From the NCBI RefSeq assembly GCF_000423925.1, contig NZ_AUIX01000035.1, forward strand, positions 16,488-80,487: a stretch of DNA of 64,000 nucleotides, read 5' to 3'. The stretch comes from Butyrivibrio sp. VCD2006. Its GTDB lineage: Bacteria; Bacillota; Clostridia; Lachnospirales; Lachnospiraceae. Positions 34,947-42,741 of this stretch are shown piece after piece. The stretch's first letter is position 1. Every line of letters begins with the position of its first letter. The notes below the pieces were generated by a model. That model did no database searches, had not been told where the DNA came from, and saw only the letters and a list, made by a program, of their open reading frames with translations. Made by a program: the position numbers and the translations under genes.

Positions 34947-35807
34947 ATGATTAACGTTGATTGTGAATACAAAATCAAAGAAGACATCGAGTTTATCATC
35001 GAGTCAGAGAAAACGACAAAACTTGAATTATCAAAAAAGACCGGAATTTCCAGAGTGACACTTGATGAAATTTCTAAGAATGGTATGACTACTGATAGCG
35101 TTTATGAGAAGTTTTATTCATATGTATACAATAGTAATTACAGAATAAATTCGGTAAAAGAAGAATTGATAAAAGAAAAATATCAAGATGTGCTTTTTCA
35201 TGGGTCAAAAAATGGTCTGTCTACAATCACTGTCAATGGCTCCAGAAACAATTGTGATTTTGGGAATGGATTCTATTTAGGAGAAACCTATAATCAGGCT
35301 TTGTCATTTGTCTGTGAAAACGACAAATCTTCTGTATATTCTTTCAGATACTCCCTCGATAATTTGAAAATTTGCAGATTTGACTGTTCCATGGAATGGA
35401 TGCTTGCTATTTGTTATCATCGTGGTACACTTGGAACTTTCTCGAATGATAAGCAAGTACAAAATATCATAGAAAAGATAAATAATGCTGATGTAATCAT
35501 TGCCCCTATTGCAGATAATAAAATGTTTTATGTAATGGCTCAGTTCACCGAGGGTGAAATAAATGTTGATGTTGCTCTTCACTCATTGTCAGCATCAAAA
35601 CTTGGCTTTCAATATATTTTTAAAACGGATAAAGCTTTAAGCAAATTGATTCCAATTGAAAAATATTACTTATGCATACCTGAAAGAGATGAATGTAAAA
35701 AATTGCTCATTGAGCGTGGATTTGAGATTGACACAAAATTAAAGCTCGCAAAAAGAGAATTTAAAACAGGACTGTATATAGAGGAGATTTTCAATGAGAA
35801 AATTTGA
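34947..35807 (+). CDS. HTH plus DUF3990-like (ADP-ribosyltransferase-fold) protein
   Basis: 286 residues. The N-terminal 65 residues hold an HTH-like segment (KLELSKKTGISRVTLDEISK). The C-terminal part has LFHGSKNG, then DFGNGFYLGETYNQALSFV, the pattern of DUF3990 proteins related to ADP-ribosyltransferase toxins. AAAGGAG lies 6 nt before the ATG. It overlaps the next gene by 14 bp. The order regulator/toxin then partner, the palindromic promoter and the flanking inverted repeats suggest a toxin-antitoxin or defence module. Enzymatic activity is inferred from fold signatures only. Confidence 0.6.
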   Translation: MINVDCEYKIKEDIEFIIESEKTTKLELSKKTGISRVTLDEISKNGMTTDSVYEKFYSYVYNSNYRINSVKEELIKEKYQDVLFHGSKNGLSTITVNGSRNNCDFGNGFYLGETYNQALSFVCENDKSSVYSFRYSLDNLKICRFDCSMEWMLAICYHRGTLGTFSNDKQVQNIIEKINNADVIIAPIADNKMFYVMAQFTEGEINVDVALHSLSASKLGFQYIFKTDKALSKLIPIEKYYLCIPERDECKKLLIERGFEIDTKLKLAKREFKTGLYIEEIFNEKI

Positions 35808-36273
35808 CCATAATGGGCTTCTACTTGCAGAATATCAAGGAAAATTGTTTGAAAAATCTTATGATTTAAAATGTTCTACCGGGATTTTTATTAGAAGATT
35901 TATACATTCAAATTTGCTGAATACTTTAGATAGCAACAATCCTGCACTCTTGTCATTGGATGTAAATGAAGGTATTTCGAGTATTATTGAGCAATTTGGT
36001 GATACAGATTATGGTAAAAAGAAATATTCTAAAAGCGCGTTGTTCTGGATGGGATATATATACAGGTATATTTCATATACCAGAGAAGTCTCAACAAGAT
36101 TTGTCATGGATTTATTTGCATATAAACAAATGAATGATGTTTATTATACATTTCATACTCAAGACCCTGAATGGTGTATTGCAAGTTTGCTGGATATCAG
36201 TGGGTTAGATGAAAATATTTTTGACAACAATTTCCGCCTCAAAGAGGCAATAAAAGAAAAGGGCACATACTAG
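35794..36273 (+). CDS. Partner protein of ART-like cassette, unknown family
   Basis: 159 residues, translationally coupled to the ART-like gene by a 14-bp overlap; GAGGAG precedes the ATG. Visible features are GIFIRRFIHSNLLN, a YKQMNDVYYTFHTQDPEW segment and a helical C-terminus. It may be the antitoxin/immunity partner; no family recognised. Confidence 0.55.
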   Translation: MRKFDHNGLLLAEYQGKLFEKSYDLKCSTGIFIRRFIHSNLLNTLDSNNPALLSLDVNEGISSIIEQFGDTDYGKKKYSKSALFWMGYIYRYISYTREVSTRFVMDLFAYKQMNDVYYTFHTQDPEWCIASLLDISGLDENIFDNNFRLKEAIKEKGTY

Positions 36274-36291
36274 AAACTTATATGTATTAAA

Positions 36292-36305
36292 TGTACAAAC
36301 AAGTT
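36292..36305 (-). repeat. Right arm of 14-bp inverted repeat flanking the ART cassette
   Basis: TGTACAAACAAGTT, the exact reverse complement of 34870-34883, 18 bp after the second gene of the cassette. Confidence 0.6.
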
Positions 36306-36350
36306 TTATAAAAAATCTTCCCTTGTAAAATTAAAAAAAGGGATTTATAT

Positions 36351-37145
36351 ATGGATTACCTTCCCGAGATAGATCTGTCAAATGTTGCCACACCTTCATA
36401 TACGCCCGCATTCTCCCTGGAGAAAGATGCAGGGTTTCATACAGCAGATCTTAACCTTATGGATATTGAGATCTCAGAAGCTGATTTTCTCAAGTATACA
36501 TCCGCAAACGATGCGAGCCCAGGAACGATGATAGCCCTTTTAAATGCCAGAGTGATAGATTCGCTTTACCCGGACCGGGATAAGAAAATCATGGGCTCAT
36601 ATATAATAAATGCACGACCTATGCTTGGAGCTTCAATCACACATCACAACTGTGTTAGTACGGTTTTTCTTGATTACAGCGACAAAATAAGAAACATGCC
36701 ATTCGACAGGCAATGCACAGTTTACCGTGGAAAGACGTTTATTCAGAGCGATTCTGAACGGGTAGCCGGAGCTATGACTTTTTCTGCTAACCGAAACCGT
36801 CTAATGCTTGATTCAGCTCCAACTCTTGCTGAAAAATATGATGTATTTGCAAGGTCTCTCTCAGGAGGACGTTTGCTTTTCACATATATGGTAAGCTATG
36901 TTGGAAAATGGAAGTATAAAGCTGTTGAAGAGTATATCTCCGAATTCTGGACTCACGTACCAAGCGCCAATGCCTTGCTTACTGAAGTTGCAGCAGTCGG
37001 AGGAAGGATTTTCCTAACTGTACATCAAAGATTTGAGGAAGATATCATAATTCAGAGTCTGCTTGATGAGCTTAAAAGAAATGGTATCTCCTACAAAGTA
37101 CACAAACATATCCCTGCAGACAATGCGCATTTTCCTTCGCCGTAA
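36351..37145 (+). CDS. Acyltransferase/condensation-like protein, possibly N-terminally short
   Basis: 264 residues beginning MDYLPEIDLSNVATPSYTPA. Segments such as GTMIALLNARVIDSLYP, GSYIINARPMLGA and the late FEEDIIIQSLLDELKRNG recall the second half of condensation/alcohol-acetyltransferase folds. The HHxxxD active-site half is not seen (only an ITHHNC), so it may be a truncated or non-catalytic relative. AAGGGA lies 9-11 nt upstream. Assignment tentative. Confidence 0.35.
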   Translation: MDYLPEIDLSNVATPSYTPAFSLEKDAGFHTADLNLMDIEISEADFLKYTSANDASPGTMIALLNARVIDSLYPDRDKKIMGSYIINARPMLGASITHHNCVSTVFLDYSDKIRNMPFDRQCTVYRGKTFIQSDSERVAGAMTFSANRNRLMLDSAPTLAEKYDVFARSLSGGRLLFTYMVSYVGKWKYKAVEEYISEFWTHVPSANALLTEVAAVGGRIFLTVHQRFEEDIIIQSLLDELKRNGISYKVHKHIPADNAHFPSP

Positions 37146-37229
37146 AACAGGTGGCGAAGTTCGAAACTCTGCAGCCATGTCATATACATGTCATTAAACA
37201 GAGGAATTTCATCAAATGGAGAAATCAGA

Positions 37230-38114
37230 ATGCTTAGAAAGGTGTTTTCATTGGCTATCATATCTATATTGATACTGACAGCATGTGGAACAAGAGATGA
37301 TGTTATGGCTTCTTTTCAATATACGCTTGAGTCAATCCATAAAGTTAATGGCCGCCAGGGAGTATGTACAGAGGGCGGATATTACTGGGTTAGCGGATCT
37401 ACGTCGCTTACAAAATACGACGAAGACTGGAATGTAATAGCTGAGAACACAGATCCTTTTAAGGGTTATGATATCGAGGTCAACCATATCGGCGATATCG
37501 ACGTGTATCAGGGTGAACTTTATCTTGGCGTCGAATATTTCATGGATGGTGTCGGTCGCAATATTCATGTGGCTGTTTATGACGGAGACACACTTGAGCT
37601 TAAAAGGGTCTTTCCTTTTAAGTCTGACACCGGACAGATTGAATGCTCCGGAATAGCAGTAAACGAGGATGACAGAATAGTATATATGTCATCATGGGTA
37701 GATGATCCATCAAGTAGTTATCTGTATATGTATGACCTGGATAACGGAGGCTATAAAGGCAGGCTTCAAATGAATGCAGCTCCCAAGTGGATACAAGGAG
37801 TAGCATATTTTGATGGCAGCCTTTATATAACAGCTGACGATGGTGATGCAGACAAAGATGAACCTGATAATATGTACCGAATAGACCTGGGAACGGCGGG
37901 CAGCACATATTTAGTGAGTCCTGAGCATTCCTTTGTAGAAGTTACAAGGCAAGGCGAGATAGAGGGGCTTACCTTTGATAAAGTCAACAACAAGTTTCTT
38001 TTGCTGTATAACCGGGGCGCAAGGATAGTCCTTGGTATTCCTAAAGGATTCTATGATGGCTATAACGAAGAAATACATGAAGTGTTTGTATATGATATAA
38101 TGCCTGTTCGATAG
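37230..38114 (+). CDS. Lipoprotein with beta-propeller-like body
   Basis: 294 residues. Signal peptide and lipobox LTAC (Cys about 18), then repeating beta-strand patterns (YYWVSGSTSLTKYDEDWNVI, GELYLGVEYF, YDLDNGGYKGRL, GSLYITADDG), as in propeller-type secreted proteins. GGAG lies 8 nt before the ATG at 37230; an upstream ATG at 37188 is not supported by a site. Function unknown. Confidence 0.65.
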   Translation: MLRKVFSLAIISILILTACGTRDDVMASFQYTLESIHKVNGRQGVCTEGGYYWVSGSTSLTKYDEDWNVIAENTDPFKGYDIEVNHIGDIDVYQGELYLGVEYFMDGVGRNIHVAVYDGDTLELKRVFPFKSDTGQIECSGIAVNEDDRIVYMSSWVDDPSSSYLYMYDLDNGGYKGRLQMNAAPKWIQGVAYFDGSLYITADDGDADKDEPDNMYRIDLGTAGSTYLVSPEHSFVEVTRQGEIEGLTFDKVNNKFLLLYNRGARIVLGIPKGFYDGYNEEIHEVFVYDIMPVR

Positions 38115-38347
38115 AACAGTTTACGTTAGTTACTTGAGGCTGGTGATGGGTGAATTTGACTTTGACGGAATATTTGATCAGGTAGTCGATGGCCTTGTAG
38201 GGGCTCAGACAGCTTGATGCTAGTGATCAGGCTATAGGATATGGTGATGTGGAAGCTTATGCCGATAATATTACCCCTTAATTTGCTCCCACATTGAACG
38301 CAATGCCAGAAACCATCAGCAAAAATCTGATGATAACAAAAAAATAA
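38115..38347 (+). other. Coding debris, unassigned
   Basis: A 23-residue ORF at 38146-38217 (MGEFDFDGIFDQVVDGLV...) is followed in the next frame by DASDQAIGYGDVEAYADNI-TP-stop. It looks like the wreck of one gene with a frameshift. No family recognised and no promoter seen. Confidence 0.3.
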
Positions 38348-39223
38348 GCTAAGTCCCTATTTGAATTTCAACACACAGATAACTCAAATGGGCAAGGGAA
38401 GAGCCAGTCCGCAAGTATTAGTGCTGATTCATACATTTATGCACTTGATGATGACGAAGACGGGCTCCCAGATAATACGAACACAATAACAGAATTACCA
38501 GTAGCGTCAAAGAGCAGTAGGTACATTTTTGCTAATCCCCGATGCACAATATACTATAGTCCTGGCGAAGGCAGCGATGGTCACATCATATCCTATGTTT
38601 ACGTCGCTACTGGTTCTGATCATGTTTTGCGTGAATTTAAATATATTCCTCCAGAAGGAAAAGAATTTGACCGTTGGGACAAAGGAACCCCTGGAACCAC
38701 CATCAAAATAACTAAAAACATAATAATCAGACCAATATGGAAGGATAGAACTCCTGCGCCATCAGAGCCTGATGATCCGGCAGAGCCAGACACCCCAGCA
38801 ACACCTGATGACCCGTCTGTGCCAGATGATACGGCTGATCCAACACAGCAGGAGGGTGCTTTACCTACTGTAAACGAATCAGCTCCTGCAGTACCTGCAA
38901 ATACAGAAAAAATTGAGAATATTGATCCAGCTCAGAAAAGCACCAAATTCGTAAAACTGACAGTAGGAAAGAAACGAGTAACCATTTCCTGGAAAAAACA
39001 ATCAAAGGGCATAAATGGCTATGAGATTCAGTACTGCACGGATAAGAACTTCCAGAAGGATGTAAAGTCTGTAAACATCAGCAAAGCCAAAAACACTTCA
39101 AAGACAATTAAAAAACTGAAAGCCGGTAGGAAATACTACTTCAGAATCCGTACATTTAAGAAAAAGGGTGCTGATAAGATTTATTCAAAATGGAGTAAGA
39201 CTAAGAATATCAAAGTTAAGTAA
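38348..39223 (+). pseudogene. 5'-truncated surface protein with Pro-rich linker and Fn3-like domain
   Basis: An open frame of 291 codons without a suitable start. The first part has YYSPGEGSDGHIISY and KEFDRWDKGT, resembling InlB-B/Flg_new-type repeats (F-x-G-W-...-T-I). A Pro/Asp-rich linker (SEPDDPAEPDTPATPDDP) follows. The C-terminal 95 residues read VTISWKKQSKGINGYEIQY ... KAGRKYYFRIRTFKK, a fibronectin type III-like domain as in clostridial cell-surface proteins. The signal peptide and 5' part are gone. A TTG at 38627 could give a shorter cytosolic product. Confidence 0.6.
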
Positions 39224-39300
39224 CTCAGATTTTATTTAAAAACGACAATACTGAGATAGACGAGCTTACCCATAATGGAAAGCTGTTTATTCATCATTTT

Positions 39301-39350
39301 AAAAGCACCGCCTGACATTGATCACTTGGTCACTGCCAGATGGTGCTTTT
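39301..39350. terminator. Bidirectional terminator
   Basis: AAAAGCACC / GGTGCTTTT outer stem with T-runs on both strands, between the surface-protein remnant (+) and the SGNH hydrolase (-). Confidence 0.65.
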
Positions 39351-39380
39351 AAGGATTATTCCCTTCTAAATAAACTTAAG

Positions 39381-40043
39381 TTAATCAATGATATTGGATT
39401 CATGAAGCTTATCGTAAATGGCTCTTCCAAGTTTTCCATGGGCTGTGGCATCAATGTGGACACCGTCTGCAGGACTTGGTGATACAATTTTGGATGCATC
39501 GAGAAACTCACACCCGTACATGTCTGCAAGCTGCTTGTACCATGTGGCAAGTTCTGCTGAGACCTTCGCTGCATTTATGAAGTCAAAGCAGTCCTCAAGC
39601 CATGAACCCTTACCTGTGGTTCCGACAAGCGGGGGAGCTATAAGAAGGATCTTCATCTTATCATTCATGCGGAATCTGTTATGAGCCTGGACTTTTTCGA
39701 GGAATATCTGCATCTCCCCGGCTATGTCCATGGAACAGTAGGAAAACTTCCTCTTAAGATCGTTACTTCCGAGCATAATTATCATAGCGTCCAGAGGCGA
39801 CTGACTTTCAATACAGGGAATAACGTATTTAAGGCCATTCTTTTCACCTTCAGCAGGGTCATCTGTTGCTATAGTACGACCGTTATGCCCTTCCTCTATT
39901 ACCTTGTATGAATCTCCAAGCAGAGTCTGCAAAACACCTGTCCAGCGGCTGTTTTCATCTATTCTTGTTCTTTTTTCGGGATCATATCCCCATGTGAGTG
40001 AATCTCCAAAACACAGTATTCTTTTCTTTTCCATACTTTTCAT
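39381..40043 (-). CDS. SGNH/GDSL-type esterase or acyl hydrolase
   Basis: A 220-residue intracellular SGNH hydrolase. Block I is CFGDSLTWG (nucleophile Ser), the block with IMLGSNDLK gives the oxyanion Asn, and the C-terminal DGVHIDATAH carries the catalytic Asp and His. It is similar in length to arylesterase/acyl-CoA thioesterase-like members. The start at 40043 follows AAAGGA; an ATG at 40034 is an alternative. No signal peptide. Confidence 0.85.
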   Translation of the reverse strand: MKSMEKKRILCFGDSLTWGYDPEKRTRIDENSRWTGVLQTLLGDSYKVIEEGHNGRTIATDDPAEGEKNGLKYVIPCIESQSPLDAMIIMLGSNDLKRKFSYCSMDIAGEMQIFLEKVQAHNRFRMNDKMKILLIAPPLVGTTGKGSWLEDCFDFINAAKVSAELATWYKQLADMYGCEFLDASKIVSPSPADGVHIDATAHGKLGRAIYDKLHESNIID

Positions 40044-40087
40044 GCATCCTTTTTGTTTATAGTCTGACTTATATATTATATTTCCTT

Positions 40088-40144
40088 GGAAAGGGTTCTG
40101 CACGTGCTTTTGAAGTAGAGGATGACAGAATGGCGTACATTTGA
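40088..40144 (+). pseudogene. Fragment of a MarR-type gene (paralogue of 32701 gene)
   Basis: Reads GKGSARAFEVEDDRMAYI-stop, matching LTEKGSARAFEVEDER in the MarR regulator at 32701-33279 at protein level and closely at DNA level. Only about 13 residues are shared. Confidence 0.55.
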
Positions 40145-40174
40145 TGAAAAATGATTTTTCAGAAGCAGCGTGAT

Positions 40175-40246
40175 AATGTTCATGAAGCCATTGAACTTGA
40201 CGAAGAAGGGGCAAGAGACTACGTAAGAAAGACACTCGGAGCCTGA
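40175..40246 (+). pseudogene. Fragment of a lipoprotein gene (paralogue of 7615 gene)
   Basis: Reads NVHEAIELDEEGARDYVRKT then LGA-stop, identical in protein to the last 23 residues of the lipoprotein at 7615-8151, with about seven DNA differences over roughly 73 bases. No 5' part is present. Confidence 0.65.
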
Positions 40247-40255
40247 TAGCTTATT

Positions 40256-40402
40256 ATTAAAAAATCACTCTTAATTACAGGGACAGAAGAAGTAGTTGGA
40301 GGACTGCTTAAGATAGCATTACCTCTGCTAATAGTTGCAATGATAATTAGTCTTGTAGTAAAGAAGAGTGAGGAGGCAGAATATTATGGAAATCACACTT
40401 GA
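40256..40402 (+). other. Possible membrane-peptide fragment
   Basis: A startless frame reads KSLLITGTEEVVGGLLKIAL and PLLIVAMIISLVVKKSEE, one hydrophobic helix. It overlaps the DUF4342 start. It may be the tail of a lost gene. Confidence 0.25.
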
Positions 40403-40775
40403 AGCAATTGAAAAGGTAATGGAGCAGGCAGGAGTTGACTATGCAGCTGCAAAGGAGGCGCTTTTAAAGGCAAGCGGCGATGCAGAAGAGGCTATAAAGA
40501 ACCTACAGCCGAAGGTTTGCGAATTTGAAAAGGATGTTGAAAAGCTCGCAAACAAGGTTAAAGAAACCGTCAAAGACGGAAACGTTGACAGAATACAGGT
40601 AAAGAAGGGTGATGAGGTACTCATTAGCATTCCTGTAAATGTAGGACTCATCGGTGGTGTTCTTGGTTTTGCAGTTGCACCTAGTGTCCTTATTACAGCC
40701 TGTGCAGCAGCATTCGGACTTGGATGCAAGCTCGAAGTGGTAAAAAAGGACGGTTCTACAGACGAAGTTAAGTAA
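40386..40775 (+). CDS. DUF4342 protein with UBA-like N-terminal domain
   Basis: 129 residues. Residues 1-42 form a UBA-like three-helix unit (AIEKVMEQAGVDYAAAKEAL ... AEEAIKNL). The C-terminal half, RIQVKKGDEVLISIPVNVGL then a hydrophobic stretch and LEVVKKDGS, matches DUF4342. The family is membrane-associated by prediction, with no known activity. AGGAGG (40371-40376) fixes the ATG at 40386. Confidence 0.72.
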   Translation: MEITLEAIEKVMEQAGVDYAAAKEALLKASGDAEEAIKNLQPKVCEFEKDVEKLANKVKETVKDGNVDRIQVKKGDEVLISIPVNVGLIGGVLGFAVAPSVLITACAAAFGLGCKLEVVKKDGSTDEVK

Positions 40776-40829
40776 GTATCAGCGGTGGCTATGTTTTACG
40801 TGACTTAAAGAGGGCTACGAGGAAGCATA

Positions 40830-41072
40830 AATATCATTTGGACAAAGCAGGTCGGTATCTATTTGATCCTCTTATTTACAACCGGTATCGGCATCCTTCC
40901 GTATATCATACTTGCTATAGTGATGGATGAAGCAGATGAGAACGTCAAGACCACTGGTTTCAATAGAAATACAAACAGTTACTCGGCAAATGATTATTAT
41001 GAAACAAGTGAACCCGTTGGTTTTAAGCCCTTTTCAGATAATGATTCTGAGATAAGAGGTTTTAGCATCTAA
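40830..41072 (+). pseudogene. PspC-domain-like fragment
   Basis: A startless frame reads QVGIYLILLFTTGIGILPYI, then ILAIVMDEADEN, like the second half of a PspC domain (LLTxFTGxGxLxYIILAIIMPED). A hydrophilic tail rich in Asn/Ser/Asp follows (69 codons from a TTG at 40863). The first PspC helix and start are missing. It directly follows the DUF4342 gene, a pairing seen in envelope-stress loci. Confidence 0.5.
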
Positions 41073-41246
41073 GAAAAGGGGATGCAAATGTAATAGATCA
41101 GTATCCGTCATAGGCGGTTATATTGATATAGCACGATAAAAGAGGAGTATCCGGATATCCGGTTGGATATGCAGGGCTGTTCTAATAAGCAGGATAATCT
41201 CTTTCTACTGACACAGTATTGACTTGGAGAAAAGGAGAGATTTGAA

Positions 41247-41420
41247 ATGTTAAAAATGACATCAAGATCAGAAGTAGTTTTGGGAATAGTTTTTGCGGTG
41301 AGCGGACTTATGTGCCTCGTTGGAGGAAAAGCTCTTATGTCTGGTGTATGGTTTCTTTGCACAGCAGCTCACTTCTTTGAGGCTTACAGACTGCATTGCA
41401 AGGAAAAGGAAGAAATTTGA
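41247..41420 (+). CDS. Small two-TM membrane protein (57 aa)
   Basis: A 57-residue ORF beginning MLKMTSRSEVVLGIVFAVSG, with two short hydrophobic segments and a charged tail (HCKEKEEI). AAAGGAGA lies 8 nt before the ATG. It is too small for standard ORF cut-offs but well supported by its site and composition. A CCGGATATCCGG palindrome (41149-41160) lies about 90 bp upstream. Confidence 0.6.
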   Translation: MLKMTSRSEVVLGIVFAVSGLMCLVGGKALMSGVWFLCTAAHFFEAYRLHCKEKEEI

Positions 41421-41541
41421 CATAATATCCATTAACGGAATAGAATAAAATAAATGAACAATATTTGACACAGCCATTATTAACGTCTTTAAATATAATT
41501 ATAAACCAAATAACATTAAAATACCTTTTGTTACATCTATT

Positions 41542-41587
41542 GAAAAGAGGGCTGAACCCCAAAAAAATATTCAGCTCTCTTTTCGTT
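41542..41587 (+). terminator. Terminator after small membrane protein
   Basis: GAAAAGAGGGCTGA / TCAGCTCTCTTTTC stem followed by GTTT. Confidence 0.7.
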
Positions 41588-41659
41588 TATAAGTTAGTAT
41601 TTTGATATAATAAGGCTGCTAATCGAATACAATATAATTCATATAGGAGAGCAGTAACT

Positions 41660-41839
41660 ATGTGGAAGATAAAGCAGATATATGATGGAGATTATGGCTG
41701 CGAGGAATTACTTCCCGGTCAAAAGCCTAAAGTGTCCGTTACATTAATCAATGAAGAGGGCATCGAGAAATTTGTTTCTGTTGAAGATGAATTTCTTGAT
41801 GATAACGGACTTAACGTGGGATCTAGTTGGCCGGAATAG
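41660..41839 (+). CDS. Small acidic protein (59 aa), DUF-like
   Basis: A 59-residue ORF starting MWKIKQIYDGDYGCEELLPG and ending SSWPE, with AGGAG 10 nt before the ATG. No membrane segment. It immediately precedes the acetyltransferase gene (12-bp gap) and is probably cotranscribed with it. Function unknown. Confidence 0.6.
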   Translation: MWKIKQIYDGDYGCEELLPGQKPKVSVTLINEEGIEKFVSVEDEFLDDNGLNVGSSWPE

Positions 41840-41851
41840 AGTATAAATGGT

Positions 41852-42673
41852 ATGACAAGAATACAGCAGAGACAATATAATATCAATCTTGATGATAAGA
41901 TATTTAAACCCGGAAATGTGACTTACAACAGCTTCAACATCGCTTTTGATATTCCATTTAGTCAGCAAGAGGACAGCCTTAATGAGGATTTGGTCCAAGT
42001 AGAGTATGAAAATGGATATGTCATTGATATTGGATGGTACCCGGAGATGGACCCCAAAGGTAGTCTGATTATACAACTGATACATGATCACGATTGGAAT
42101 AAACCTGTACAAAAGACAAAAATAACTGAAATAAGTGAGTTGTATACGGCAGTGCATGAGATGAAAATGAAAGCTCTATGTGCAACAATAAGAAAAGTCC
42201 AGCCAGGGGATGAAAATGTCTTGGCACATATCCAGACAGAAAGCTGGAAGGCAGCCTTTATTAAAATACTCAGTCCTGAAATATTAGATAAATGTACCGA
42301 TATCAATAAAGCAACTGCAATGTATAAGCAGCTCTTAGCTGAGGATTTTGGAAATGGATATATACTTACGGCAAATGACAAGCCTCATTGTATAGCATAC
42401 TGGGATGCAGCACGCAACAAAGAATATGCGGAAAAAGCAGAACTCATCTGTATCCACAGCCTTCCCGACAATTGGAATAGAGGCTATGGTAGCCTGATGA
42501 TGGATCATGTTCTATGCGATATTAAAAATGCAGGGTACTCTGATGCCATTTTATGGGTATTTAGAGATAATACCCGCGCCAGAGCATTCTATGAATCGAA
42601 AGGATTTTCATTTACAGGTATTTCGAATACAGCTTTTGATACTGAAGAAGTATTATACTCGATTGATTTTTAA
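41852..42673 (+). CDS. GNAT acetyltransferase with unusual N-terminal extension
   Basis: 273 residues. From about residue 110 it is a GNAT N-acetyltransferase: ATIRKVQPGDENVLAHI start, acetyl-CoA loop NRGYGSLM, then ARAFYESKGFSFTG. The first 105 residues (YNINLDDKIFKPG ... VEYENGYVIDIGWYPEMD) look like a separate small protein. In the other frame just upstream the DNA reads EYKWYDKNTAETI and then stops, so the extension may be a formerly separate ORF fused by a frameshift near 41880. No ribosome binding site precedes the ATG at 41852. Confidence 0.6.
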   Translation: MTRIQQRQYNINLDDKIFKPGNVTYNSFNIAFDIPFSQQEDSLNEDLVQVEYENGYVIDIGWYPEMDPKGSLIIQLIHDHDWNKPVQKTKITEISELYTAVHEMKMKALCATIRKVQPGDENVLAHIQTESWKAAFIKILSPEILDKCTDINKATAMYKQLLAEDFGNGYILTANDKPHCIAYWDAARNKEYAEKAELICIHSLPDNWNRGYGSLMMDHVLCDIKNAGYSDAILWVFRDNTRARAFYESKGFSFTGISNTAFDTEEVLYSIDF

Positions 42674-42683
42674 TGTTTACAAA

Positions 42684-42729
42684 AAGTCCTATGACTTTCG
42701 ACATTACTATTGCAAAAGTCATAGGACTT
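42684..42729. terminator. Terminator, chiefly for the minus strand
   Basis: 15-bp stem AAGTCCTATGACTTT / AAAGTCATAGGACTT. On the minus strand it is followed by a T-run, fitting the end of the esterase operon. Confidence 0.75.
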
Positions 42730-42741
42730 ATGTTGTGTTCA

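Noticed and set aside
39381..40235. Longer SGNH hydrolase starting at 40235
   Set aside because: The extra N-terminus covers the MarR and lipoprotein fragments and lacks a ribosome binding site; AAAGGA supports 40043.
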